Shown here piece after piece: positions 1 to 7,344 of a stretch of DNA of 32,045 bases. The stretch comes from Candidatus Portnoyibacteriota bacterium (GTDB lineage: Bacteria; Patescibacteriota; Minisyncoccia; Portnoybacterales; GWB1-42-6). Where the stretch lies: positions 6,681-38,725 of the forward strand of contig JACQXN010000012.1 of NCBI GenBank assembly GCA_016208745.1, read 5' to 3'. The position numbers were made by a program, and so were the translations under genes. Position 1 is the first letter of the stretch, and every line of letters begins with the position of its first letter. The notes under the pieces were generated by a model. It did no database searches, had not been told where the DNA came from, and was given only the letters and a program-made list of their open reading frames with translations.

Positions 1-456
1 TTATTATCTACTTGTCTTATTGAGATTCTTGGAAATGTTATAAGGGGAGCATTTAAACCTACCGGAGATGCAAATATTGAAACATATTATAAGGGCATAA
101 TAAAAAAAGAAGTTGCTAATTTTTTTAAAGCGAAAAGTAAAGAAAATAAAAGGATTATACCAATTCAAGACCCCGATTTTAATGATGACCAAGAAGAAGT
201 AATAGCGCAAAAACCATTAGTTGCCAAAAGGGATATCTACGAAGATTCTATTCGGCAGGAGAAGCTTGAAAAATTAAGCAAAGCCATAAATAAACTTCCA
301 AGTAGACAAAGGAAAGCCCTTAATTTTTCTCTGAAAGAAATTAGACAAGAAGAAATAGCTAAAAAGATGGGCATAACCCAAGCCGGAGCCAATAAATTAT
401 TAACAAAAGCAAGGACGAATCTTTACAACCTTTTATTAGTGCCTAGGGGGTTATAA
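1..456 (+). CDS. Sigma-70-like factor, C-terminal part (5' end outside window)
   Basis: Frame 1 is open from the first base to TAA at 454-456 and gives 151 residues. The C-terminal ~50 residues look like sigma region 4: 'LPSRQRKALNFSLKE' followed by a helix-turn-helix, 'QEEIAKKMGITQAGAN', then 'KLLTKARTNLYNLL'. The preceding part is a linker rich in charged residues; region 2 would lie to the left. The gene probably encodes an alternative (ECF-like) sigma factor or a sigma-like late activator of the element, because it reads into the phage-type genes and ends at a terminator (486-509). Family membership rests on the region 4 pattern only. A generic LuxR/sigma-like HTH regulator is the alternative. 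Confidence 0.65.
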   Translation, partial: LLSTCLIEILGNVIRGAFKPTGDANIETYYKGIIKKEVANFFKAKSKENKRIIPIQDPDFNDDQEEVIAQKPLVAKRDIYEDSIRQEKLEKLSKAINKLPSRQRKALNFSLKEIRQEEIAKKMGITQAGANKLLTKARTNLYNLLLVPRGL

Positions 457-485
457 TTTTAGCCGATTAGGGGGATAAGTATGTA

Positions 486-509
486 GAAGCTCAAAAGGAG
501 CTTTTTTTG
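486..509 (+). terminator. Rho-independent terminator after sigma-like gene
   Basis: The arms AAGCTC and GAGCTT enclose a short A-rich loop and are followed by a run of T. It lies about 30 bp after the sigma-like stop codon. Confidence 0.7.
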
Positions 510-594
510 TTTGAAGAACAAATCATATCTTATGCTATCCCCGTTTTATAAATCAAAATTTGATTCCATTTCAAAATTTAACTTCTTAACCCAG

Positions 595-618
595 AACCAT
601 TTTAATAATGGTTTTTTT
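595..618 (+). terminator. Terminator-like hairpin abutting the next start codon
   Basis: AACCATT (595-601) and AATGGTT (607-613) form a perfect 7-bp stem with loop TTAAT and a T7 tract. The ATG at 608 lies inside the stem and ATG 623 lies 5 nt after the T tract, which argues for ATG 623 as the start of the next gene. It may act as an attenuator for that gene. Confidence 0.55.
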
Positions 619-622
619 ATTT

Positions 623-877
623 ATGGAAAATGATAAAAACTTCTTTGAAACCACAGACACTAATATCGCAGCGACCCTCGTTACTTTGGGCTGGCCGGTA
701 GAAATAACCGGTCATAGCCGGCAGGGTATCTTCATTTTTAAAAACAAAGAAGAGATGGAAAAATTGGTTGCCGATTATTGGGCGCATAAATTATCAGTTT
801 CTCCATTGAAGCTTTTAACAACTTGGAAGGAATTAAAGAACCGCGTGGCATCAATGCGAGGCGGTTATTTTGGATAA
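623..877 (+). CDS. DUF5659-like small phage protein
   Basis: The product has 84 residues from ATG 623, beginning MENDKNFFETTDTNIAATL. The layout matches what I recall of DUF5659: an N-terminal 'FETTDTNIAATLVTLGWPV' segment, a central aromatic strand 'GIFIFKNKEEMEKLVADYW', and a C-terminal 'SPLKLLTTWKELKNRV' helix. Such proteins are common in phage and plasmid regions and have no established function. An in-frame ATG at 608 lies inside a terminator stem and is less likely. The family call is from memory of the pattern. Confidence 0.6.
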   Translation: MENDKNFFETTDTNIAATLVTLGWPVEITGHSRQGIFIFKNKEEMEKLVADYWAHKLSVSPLKLLTTWKELKNRVASMRGGYFG

Positions 878-880
878 AAT

Positions 881-1027
881 ATGGCTAAATCAGAGTTTTC
901 AAAATTTTCAAAAGAAAAAAAGGGCATTATTGTTGATGCTTTAGCTTTAATTTTTAAAAACAAATTTTATGCGAAAAAGATGTCCAGTTTGCGGCCAACT
1001 ACGAAGGCGGAGTGCTCAAAAAATTGA
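881..1027 (+). CDS. Possible 48-aa basic peptide
   Basis: An ATG lies 3 nt after the DUF5659-like stop. The reading frame encodes a lysine-rich peptide, MAKSEFSKFSKEKKGIIV onward, and overlaps the 5' end of the zinc-ribbon gene in another frame. It is either a short coupled gene or the misread N-terminus of the next protein, since a shift near 965-970 would join the two. Nothing identifies its function. Confidence 0.3.
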   Translation: MAKSEFSKFSKEKKGIIVDALALIFKNKFYAKKMSSLRPTTKAECSKN

Positions 1028-1190
1028 GGTGATTCCGTTAGCGGATTTAGCCAATGAATTGAACGATTGTTTAATAAATTTCTTTGAAAGTTGCTCAACC
1101 TGCGGCGATGGCCAGCTTCGGGAGATATATTATTGCCATCCAAAACAGGGGGTAACAGATATCAACCTTGATGCCAAAAATAATTTCTAG
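969..1190 (+). CDS. Small zinc-ribbon protein, function unknown
   Basis: The 73-residue product carries two cysteine pairs, CPVC near residue 5 and CSTC near residue 42, consistent with a single zinc ribbon. Further Cys and His residues ('YYCHPKQG') lie in the tail. It precedes the primase gene and may belong to the early replication block, but there is no specific family match. The start is an ATG overlapping the 881 reading frame. Confidence 0.5.
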   Translation: MRKRCPVCGQLRRRSAQKIEVIPLADLANELNDCLINFFESCSTCGDGQLREIYYCHPKQGVTDINLDAKNNF

Positions 1191-1241
1191 GTCAAGTTAA
1201 AGCGATAGGTTTTAGAAAATAATTTAGAATTTTTAAATTTT

Positions 1242-1988
1242 GTGAATAAATCATTTGAAACCGCCAAACAATACACCTCTAGCCATTGGTCAATAATTCC
1301 GATTGAAAGAGATGGCAAGCTGCCGGCTATTAAAGAAAAAGATTTTGTGGTTAGCCGGCGGAACAGATTAGCTACCGAAGCGGAAATGAAGAACTGGTTT
1401 TTAGATAACGACTATAATGTGGCGATTATTACGGGAGATTTTTCAGGGCTTCTAGTTGTTGATTGTGATAATGGTTTTAATATTAGGGATTTTAATTTTC
1501 CGAAAACCTTTTGTGTTGAAACGCCAAGAGGAGGAATGCATTTTTATTATCGTTGCCCTAAAGATATCGGTTGCCATGTGGGATTATTGCCCCATCTGGA
1601 TATCCGCGCCAATGGTGGATATGTTCTTTGCCCGCCTTCTGTGATTGATGGTAAAAGTTATCGGTGGGCAATAAATAGCCTTTACTGGGAACAAAGAATC
1701 GCTGAACCGCCAAAGTGGTTACTGAATTTATTAACTAAAAAGAAATCCGAATCCAAAGACTGGGAGAAGATAACTGCCGGAGCGCGAATTGGCGAGAGAA
1801 ACCAAACACTAGCTTCTTTGTCCGGCTTGTTATTTAGGTATATCCCAAAAGACAAATGGGAATCGGCTATTGTGCCTTTATTAGAAATTTGGAATCAGTA
1901 TGCTAACCAGCCCCCGCTGCCATCTGGCGAGTTTAAAACAACTATCCGGTCAATCGCAGCTAAAGAATTAACCCAAAAAAATGTATAA
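1242..1988 (+). CDS. Bifunctional primase/polymerase (Prim-Pol) N-domain protein
   Basis: The 248-residue product uses a GTG start. It shows AEP/Prim-Pol hallmarks: 'IPIERDGKLPAI' near the N-terminus, the metal-binding 'LLVVDCDNG' (D74xD76), 'ETPRGGMHFYY' with H100, and 'LDIRANGGYVLCPPS' around residues 119-133. The C-terminal third ('GERNQTLASLSGLLF') resembles the helical PriCT domain seen after Prim-Pol domains. It would make primers for replication of the element. The gene overlaps the following ATPase gene by 8 bp, as expected for a primase-helicase pair. No fused helicase domain is present, so the ATPase next door probably supplies that role. Confidence 0.85.
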   Translation: MNKSFETAKQYTSSHWSIIPIERDGKLPAIKEKDFVVSRRNRLATEAEMKNWFLDNDYNVAIITGDFSGLLVVDCDNGFNIRDFNFPKTFCVETPRGGMHFYYRCPKDIGCHVGLLPHLDIRANGGYVLCPPSVIDGKSYRWAINSLYWEQRIAEPPKWLLNLLTKKKSESKDWEKITAGARIGERNQTLASLSGLLFRYIPKDKWESAIVPLLEIWNQYANQPPLPSGEFKTTIRSIAAKELTQKNV

Positions 1989-3069
1989 CGATAAAAGTTT
2001 TTTAGAAGGCATTATTGATTCCTGCTCAACCGCGGCTGCCCAAATCGGAGCTTTTGTCCAAAAGTTTTTTCCCGTAAGCCACGGCGAACTATATATTAAG
2101 GAATTTTCGCCAATAGCATGGTGTGTCAGCGGGTTAATTCCTGCTGAAGCCACAACAGCGATAGCTGGCGAACCTTGCGCATTTAAAACGTGGCTTTTAC
2201 TTGATTTCGCGTTAGCAATAGCTAAGGGAGAAAAATTTTTAAACATTTTTGAGACGAACCAAATGAATGTCCTTTTTATTGATGAGGATAATGGCGAGCG
2301 ATTGTTAAATCAAAGGTTAAAATTATTAAGTGCAGAAGGAAATTTGCCGATTTATTACTTATCGTATTCAGGTTTCCGCCTGAATAAAGAGGATGTTAAT
2401 GCTTTGTTGCCGTTTTGCGCGGAAAAGAATATTGGAATTGTGTTTATAGACGCTTTTCGGAATGTCCATGATGCCGACGAAAACTCCTCCACCCAAATGA
2501 AACCGGTTTTAGAATTATTTAAGCAGATAAATCAGGCAGGTATAGCCATTGTTTTTAATCACCACTCTTCTAAGCCGCCTCTTTTGGGGAAGGCAACAAC
2601 CCATTCTAAAATGCGTGGCACATCATCATTTAGAGCGGTTGTGGAGTGCGAAATCGACATAGACCTTATTTCACCGGATTCAAACACCATTATTATCACT
2701 CAGTCTAAAAATCGTTCCGCTGAACTTGTAACGCCATTTAAGGTTGAAGCAGTCTTTGGGGAGGATAAGTTTCATTTTGACTATTTAGGCGAAGCCGAAG
2801 AGAGAAAGGTAAAAAAATCTAAAATTAAGGATTTAATTAGGTTTGTCTTAACGGAAAACCCAATGAGCCAAGGGGATACCATAAATGCGGTTAGGAAAAA
2901 TAGCGAAGATGAAGTAGCAACAAGAACTTTTTATGAGGCAAAAAAAGAAATGTTGACTAAGGAGGAGTTGTTTGAAAAGAAAGCGGGTAAAAAGAAAATT
3001 TTATCTTTAAAAAGGCATAGTTTTGGGGAGCTCTTTGACACCAAAAACACATCTCAAAACAACGAATAG
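1981..3069 (+). CDS. RepA-type hexameric ATPase/helicase (AAA_25 family)
   Basis: The 362-residue product has a RecA-fold ATPase core like RSF1010 RepA. Walker A is 'GEPCAFKT' (63-70), the acidic segment is 'VLFIDEDNG' (97-105), Walker B is 'GIVFIDAFRNVH' (152-163) and the sensor-like motif is 'FNHHSSKP' (192-199). Residues after ~280 are charged and resemble a winged-helix tail. It probably unwinds the element's origin, which is suggested by repeats directly downstream. Its start overlaps the primase stop, so the two are likely translationally coupled. Confidence 0.82.
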   Translation: MYNDKSFLEGIIDSCSTAAAQIGAFVQKFFPVSHGELYIKEFSPIAWCVSGLIPAEATTAIAGEPCAFKTWLLLDFALAIAKGEKFLNIFETNQMNVLFIDEDNGERLLNQRLKLLSAEGNLPIYYLSYSGFRLNKEDVNALLPFCAEKNIGIVFIDAFRNVHDADENSSTQMKPVLELFKQINQAGIAIVFNHHSSKPPLLGKATTHSKMRGTSSFRAVVECEIDIDLISPDSNTIIITQSKNRSAELVTPFKVEAVFGEDKFHFDYLGEAEERKVKKSKIKDLIRFVLTENPMSQGDTINAVRKNSEDEVATRTFYEAKKEMLTKEELFEKKAGKKKILSLKRHSFGELFDTKNTSQNNE

Positions 3070-3290
3070 TGGCAATAGTGGCAAAAAGGGTGTTTGCCGA
3101 TAAGTTTTTGGCTTAACAAAGCCAAGAAATGCCAATTAAAATGCCAATAGTGGCAGAAACAACAGGAAAAAACCACCATTGCCGATATTTATTTGGCTCT
3201 ATAAAGCCAAATAATGAGGCATAGTGGCATAGTGGCAATACTATATATATATATGTAATGTTGCCGATGTTATTTGGTCTGCCGATATAA
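3068..3290 (+). repeat. Iteron and hairpin region, candidate replication origin
   Basis: AGTGGCA occurs five times on this strand, starting at 3068, 3077, 3149, 3223 and 3231. TTGCCGAT occurs at 3094, 3179 and 3261, and GCCGATA again at 3281. The first two TTGCCGAT copies are each followed by a hairpin with TTGGCT/AGCCAA arms (3108-3125 and 3189-3214). An alternating AT tract lies at 3241-3254. Iterons, hairpins and an AT-rich tract right after a primase and RepA ATPase are the usual layout of an origin. Function is inferred. Confidence 0.6.
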
Positions 3291-3310
3291 AAATCATTAA
3301 AAAAGCAGTC

Positions 3311-3426
3311 ATGCGAGCTGTTAAAAATATGTTTGAGGAATACGATAAACTTAAAAAAAATAAAAGAAATACTCCTTGATGTAGTTGATGATTTAGTTAA
3401 GCATAATATTTTAAGCGCAAGATAAA
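3311..3426 (+). other. Small gene split by a frameshift at an A8 run
   Basis: ATG 3311 opens MRAVKNMFEEYDKLKK and then stops soon after an A8 homopolymer (3353-3360). A shift at that run continues as IKEILLDVVDDLVKHNILSAR and ends at TAA 3424-3426. Both halves are amphipathic and join without a break in helix pattern, so the two frames probably encode one ~37-residue helical protein. It could be a sequencing error, a decayed gene or transcriptional slippage. It sits just upstream of the TerS-like gene. Confidence 0.35.
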
Positions 3427-3430
3427 AAAA

Positions 3431-3808
3431 GTGAAATACGAAAAATCAACAGACGCTACTTCTATGCCAGCCAAATATTTAAAAGCAAGGGTTTTAGGAA
3501 AATCAAAGACTGAAGCCTGCAGAGAAGCCGGCTATGCGGATAACCGCCATGTCCAGCAAATTGAGAGGACTAAAACCTTCACCTTGGCGCTAGAAGAAGT
3601 GAAAAACGTCTTTGATACTCAAATTGCTTTTAAAGACGTTATAACAGAGCATATCAAAAACATTATGCAGGATATTGATAAATCTTCAAAGAACGCAGCG
3701 ATAAAACTTTACTATCAAATCAACGGATTAATCGGTAAAGAAAAGGAGGAAATTATAGATTCCCAGCAAGTTTCAATTACCATGAGAGCGCCAAGAGAAA
3801 AGCTCTAA
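3431..3808 (+). CDS. Small terminase subunit-like DNA-binding protein
   Basis: The 125-residue product has a GTG start. The N-terminal segment 'KYLKARVLGKSKTEACREAGY' reads like the helix-turn-helix of Terminase_2/TerS proteins ('...GxSxTEAxxxAGY'). The middle ('KDVITEHIKNIMQDIDKSSKNAAIKLYYQINGLIGK') resembles the helical oligomerisation region, including 'NAAIKLYYQINGLIG'. TerS recognises packaging sites and hands DNA to the large terminase, whose gene is next in line after a long non-coding gap. Confidence is moderate because TerS sequences diverge quickly. Confidence 0.65.
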   Translation: MKYEKSTDATSMPAKYLKARVLGKSKTEACREAGYADNRHVQQIERTKTFTLALEEVKNVFDTQIAFKDVITEHIKNIMQDIDKSSKNAAIKLYYQINGLIGKEKEEIIDSQQVSITMRAPREKL

Positions 3809-4417
3809 AAAACGCAAGAAAAAATAATTAAAAGGATTAAAGATAAGGATAGTAGATAAGTTGATAAGATAGAAGATTGATGAAGAGGATTAATAGTTTA
3901 GTTGTTATTTTTTTATTAATATTATTGGTTTATTTTTTATAAGATAGATTATTGGTTATTTGTGAGATAGATAAAGTTATGTTTGTGAGGTGGATTAATA
4001 TTATCTACGCACACCGCGTTAAATGGCCTAACTAATAAATAACCCAATATAAACTGGGTGAAGTAAATAATCCCCCCCTTAAAAAAGACTAAAACAATGG
4101 CTTAAATAAGGCAGATTCTAACGTTAAGAAGGAAATAGAAATACATCTGATTATTTACTGCCCCAAAGAGATATGGCCATTGTAGGTCAATATACGAGCT
4201 AGTAGCTCATTAAGCTATTTGTGCTAAAAAATAAATCTTGCTCTATTGAAACACCCTCTTATAGAGCTAAAACGAGTTTCCGAGTGCGAGTGGGGGGGGG
4301 AGGGAGTTGCCCCGCGAAAAGGATTTGTAAATATTGTTATTCACTCTATTCCCACATACCAAAATCTACATCTCAATATTCATGGCTCATTATTTCACAA
4401 ACTAAAAATTTAACTTT
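3809..4417 (+). other. Non-coding region between terS and terL, candidate packaging site
   Basis: This ~600-bp stretch has no convincing gene. It holds a cluster of GATAAG/GATAG words (3842-3872, again near 3943 and 3966), a C7 run near 4072, and two inverted repeats: GAGCTA-G-TAGCTC at 4196-4208, and GCTCTAT (4240-4246) with ATAGAGC (4261-4267). An outlying G9-A-GGG tract at 4292-4304 is followed by GTTGCCCCGCG. The position between the terminase subunits and the repeated words suit a cos or pac site, but this is inferred. An open frame crossing 4221-4496 lacks coding character. Confidence 0.4.
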
Positions 4418-5884
4418 ATGTCTAAAGCAGAAACAATTAAAAAATACGAAAACGCTGGTAAGTCTTGGATTAACGGAGCAAAAATTGAAGAGATAGAACT
4501 CAATGGCAAGAAATTCATTTTTAACGAAAACCAAGCGAAGTTTATCAATGAACTTGATTCACGATACTGCCTCTACTCTGGAGGATTTGGTTCGGGTAAA
4601 TCTCTGGCTTTGTATATCAAGATGATTCTTTTCTGCCTATATTTTCCTAACAACAGAATTCTCCTTGGCAGAAAAACGTTTTCAGATATAGACAGGGCAG
4701 TCCTACCGGACTTATTTGAATTAATGCCGTCTAATTGGTATCACCACTCAATTAAAGCTGGCTTAATAGATTTCTTTAATGGCAGCCAAATAATTCTTTT
4801 TGCTCTTGATGCTCTTCAGGAAGGCTCAATGGCCGATATTAAGAAAGCCCAGCAGAAAGTTAAGAGCTTAAACCTTGGCGCATATTTTATTGACCAGTTA
4901 GAAGAGGTGGATGAAGAAGTCTTCGAGTCTCTAAATTCTCGTTTACGGAGAACTGATGCGCCCATCAGGCAGGGTAACATGACCTGTAACCCAGCTAATT
5001 TCTGGGCTTATGATTTTTTTAAAGTCCATCCTAAAGAAGATACGTTTTTAATAACCTCCTCTATGATAGAAAACAAAGCGAATCTCCCGCAGGATTATAT
5101 TGATGACCAGTTAAAAAAGGACGAAGGGTATATCCGGCGCTATGTCTATGGCGAATGGTCAATGGATGTAATGCTAAAATCTGTTGTCTTCTCCAAAGAC
5201 GCAATTAAACGATTTGAATTACTGGCTAGGCAACCCATAACTGAAGAAGAGGAGTGTAAAATTTACGAACTGCCGGATTCACAAAAAAGATACCAGATGG
5301 GGATTGACCCCAGCGAAGGCTCAACAGACCCGTCTAGTATCTGTGTGGTTTCCAACGAAGGCAAAGAGGTGGCCAGATTCAATAAATTTATCCCTATCCA
5401 TGGCCTAGTTGAAAAGGTTAAATTTCTGTATTACAAATATCACCATCCAAGAATTATTCCCGAAGTCAATGCGGCCGGTTACGCGCTGCTGGAAGGAATT
5501 AAGGATTTAAACGTAGCCCAGCGTGTAGTCTTTGAACAGCGTGAGCATTCTGATTCTGATAAGCTGGGTTGGAAAACATCTCATGCCTCAAAGACGGCTT
5601 TGATTAGTAATTTCCAGAATCTGTTAAAGCTTAATTTCCCCCAGATTTATCACAAAGAAACCATTGAAGAGTTTAAGACGTTTATTTGGAGTGATGAGTC
5701 AAGGCACAAGGGCGCGGGTGCAGAACGTGGCTGCCATGATGATAACGTGATGGCGACCCTGCTGGCCTTCTGGAACATGGAGGGTTACGCCAAGCCGAAA
5801 AAGACTGCTGCCCAGATAGAACTGGAAGCCGGTGCGAAATATTTCAGGAAATTTAAACGAATGCAGAATCAAGACTTTATTTAA
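4418..5884 (+). CDS. Phage terminase large subunit
   Basis: The 488-residue product is close to the usual length of a PBSX/T4-type large terminase. The ATPase domain has Walker A 'GGFGSGKS' (55-62), Walker B 'LGAYFIDQLEE' (153-163) and a coupling-type segment 'TCNPANFW' (189-196). The nuclease domain shows 'MGIDPSEGS' (D297), 'PEVNAAG' (E349) and 'HDDNVMATLLAFW' near residue 445, the acidic triad of the RNase H fold. It would translocate DNA into a procapsid and cut it. The usual next gene, a portal protein, is absent; a scaffold-like gene follows instead. The ATG has no Shine-Dalgarno sequence. Confidence 0.93.
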   Translation: MSKAETIKKYENAGKSWINGAKIEEIELNGKKFIFNENQAKFINELDSRYCLYSGGFGSGKSLALYIKMILFCLYFPNNRILLGRKTFSDIDRAVLPDLFELMPSNWYHHSIKAGLIDFFNGSQIILFALDALQEGSMADIKKAQQKVKSLNLGAYFIDQLEEVDEEVFESLNSRLRRTDAPIRQGNMTCNPANFWAYDFFKVHPKEDTFLITSSMIENKANLPQDYIDDQLKKDEGYIRRYVYGEWSMDVMLKSVVFSKDAIKRFELLARQPITEEEECKIYELPDSQKRYQMGIDPSEGSTDPSSICVVSNEGKEVARFNKFIPIHGLVEKVKFLYYKYHHPRIIPEVNAAGYALLEGIKDLNVAQRVVFEQREHSDSDKLGWKTSHASKTALISNFQNLLKLNFPQIYHKETIEEFKTFIWSDESRHKGAGAERGCHDDNVMATLLAFWNMEGYAKPKKTAAQIELEAGAKYFRKFKRMQNQDFI

Positions 5885-5940
5885 AAAGTTTAAAAAGGTC
5901 GGAGATTTATAAATATAATTATTAATTTTTCACAAAAAAT

Positions 5941-6507
5941 ATGTCAAATGAAGAAGAATTATTTGCCGAAGCAGAGTTAGAAGATACTATTGAAATCCCA
6001 GAACCCGTGGAAACTATGGAGGAGGGAATAACCGAGGTGGAAGGAGAAGCTGAAGGGGAAGCCGAAGCTCCTAAATATTCCGACAAAGAAAAAGCCGCCT
6101 ATGCCAGAATGAAAGAAGCTATTTCAGCCATGAAAACTCTCCGGCAGGAAAATCGGGAATTGAAAGCCCAGCTGAATCCTACCGGTAGCGATGTTAGCCG
6201 AGATGTTTTAGAGATTGTTAGCGCGTTGGATGGTTACGGAAAAGAGGAGAAGGAAATTATTATAGACTACTCCAAAAAAACTGGCTTATCAGTCAGGGAA
6301 TCCTTAAATGACCAGATTCTCCAAATGGCCATAAATCAGAAAAGGCGGGAAGTTGAGCACGAGGGGAAAGTCCCTAAACCCTCTGTTTCTGGTGGAGGAG
6401 GATTTGGGAGTAAAAGTTATAAAGACGTTGAAAATATGAGTGCTGCTGAACATGCTGCGTTTGAGAAAGAGGAGTTGCAAAAAGATGGCGGCCGGTGGAG
6501 TATTTAA
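5941..6507 (+). CDS. Acidic scaffold-like protein
   Basis: The 188-residue product has a very acidic N-terminus (residues 1-45, many E) and then a coiled-coil segment ('RMKEAISAMKTLRQENRELKAQL', ~70-92). A helical middle follows, then a Gly-rich linker ('SGGGGFGSKSYK') and the tail 'MSAAEHAAFEKEE'. This layout is like phage scaffolding proteins of the DUF4355 type, which pair with terminase and capsid genes. No capsid gene follows, so the role is uncertain. The tail motif recurs in the product at 6753-7187. Confidence 0.5.
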   Translation: MSNEEELFAEAELEDTIEIPEPVETMEEGITEVEGEAEGEAEAPKYSDKEKAAYARMKEAISAMKTLRQENRELKAQLNPTGSDVSRDVLEIVSALDGYGKEEKEIIIDYSKKTGLSVRESLNDQILQMAINQKRREVEHEGKVPKPSVSGGGGFGSKSYKDVENMSAAEHAAFEKEELQKDGGRWSI

Positions 6508-6538
6508 TTTTTAAACAAAAGAAAGGCAGGTGATAAAT

Positions 6539-6703
6539 ATGTCAAATGTAAAAGGTATTGATATAACTCCGGAGAAAGAGGAGTTAGCGAAAAAACTTGA
6601 AGCGAGCAGAAAGGATAATGAAAACAAAGACAAGAATCCTCATGTTGCTCCGAAAGTCCCAGCTGATGAAAACTGGAACGAATCCCCCAATAAGGGAATG
6701 TAA
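6539..6703 (+). CDS. 54-aa hydrophilic protein
   Basis: The frame opens at ATG 6539, preceded by the Shine-Dalgarno-like GGCAGGTG about 6 nt upstream, and ends at TAA 6701-6703. The product begins MSNVKGIDITPEKEELAKK and ends DENWNESPNKGM. It is charged, Pro-rich and without hydrophobic segments, so it is probably disordered. It shares the 'MSN' beginning with its upstream neighbour and lies in the same operon. No family is recognised. Confidence 0.5.
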   Translation: MSNVKGIDITPEKEELAKKLEASRKDNENKDKNPHVAPKVPADENWNESPNKGM

Positions 6704-6752
6704 TTTTAATTTTTAAGCAGATAGGAAATAACAAGTATTTCCTAGTAATTAT

Positions 6753-7187
6753 ATGGCCGAATCTAAATTAAAACATGACGAGGAAGTGGCGGAACATCAG
6801 AAAGAGCAAGAGCCAACGAATCAAGATAAGCGTGATGCCCACTTGCTGAAGCTTGAGAAGCTGCGGAATCACTATGCCGATTTGCGGGAAACAGAGAAGT
6901 CGCTAAAAAAGAACGAGCTGTTTGCCGAAGAGGATTTTGCCTTCTTGAAAAACCCGCCTAAGAAAACAAAAGAAGAGCGGGAACTGATGACACCGGAAGA
7001 GTATGAACTCTGGTGTGTCGAGTGCGAGCTGTGCGAAGAGTGGGCAAACGAAGGAAAGGTCAAAAAAACAGAGGCCGCTGCGAGGGAAAAAATTAAGCAA
7101 GCTAAAGCTACTACTATCCCGATAGAAAAAGAAATTGAAGGGATGACACCAGCCGAGCATGAGGCCTTTGAAAAACTTAACGAGTAA
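6753..7187 (+). CDS. Charged helical protein sharing a tail motif with the scaffold-like protein
   Basis: The 144-residue product is dominated by Lys and Glu and is predicted to be helical ('LLKLEKLRNHYADLRETEK'). A Cys pair, 'WCVECELCEEW', lies in the middle. The C-terminus reads 'EGMTPAEHEAFEKLNE', matching 'ENMSAAEHAAFEKEE' of the 5941 product, and a weaker copy 'LMTPEEYELW' lies internally. The shared tail suggests that both bind the same partner. Function unknown. Confidence 0.55.
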   Translation: MAESKLKHDEEVAEHQKEQEPTNQDKRDAHLLKLEKLRNHYADLRETEKSLKKNELFAEEDFAFLKNPPKKTKEERELMTPEEYELWCVECELCEEWANEGKVKKTEAAAREKIKQAKATTIPIEKEIEGMTPAEHEAFEKLNE

Positions 7188-7191
7188 TAAC

Positions 7192-7344
7192 ATGAAAAAA
7201 CAAAAACAAAAAACTAAAAAACAAATAAACTATTCCGCTTTATTAAAATCTCTAATTAAAAAAGGCGGTTTAGTTGTTAAGCGTTGGAATGGCAAAAAGT
7301 GGATTCCTACTAAATTCAAAGTCTTCTTTAAGAAAACAACATGA
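7192..7344 (+). CDS. Basic 50-aa protein
   Basis: ATG 7192 follows the stop of the previous gene by 4 nt. The product starts MKKQKQKTKKQINYSALLK and contains 'KRWNGKKWIPTKFKVFFKK'. It is strongly basic with aromatic residues, which suits nucleic-acid binding. Its TGA stop overlaps the next ATG (ATGA at 7341-7344), indicating coupling. Confidence 0.5.
   Translation: MKKQKQKTKKQINYSALLKSLIKKGGLVVKRWNGKKWIPTKFKVFFKKTT

Noticed and set aside
3068-3290. CRISPR array
   Set aside because: Repeats are short (7-8 nt), irregularly spaced and without unique spacers; no cas genes are present.
4221-4496. Open frame upstream of and overlapping the terminase start
   Set aside because: It covers the G9 tract and inverted repeats, has no coding character, and overlaps a certain gene in another frame.
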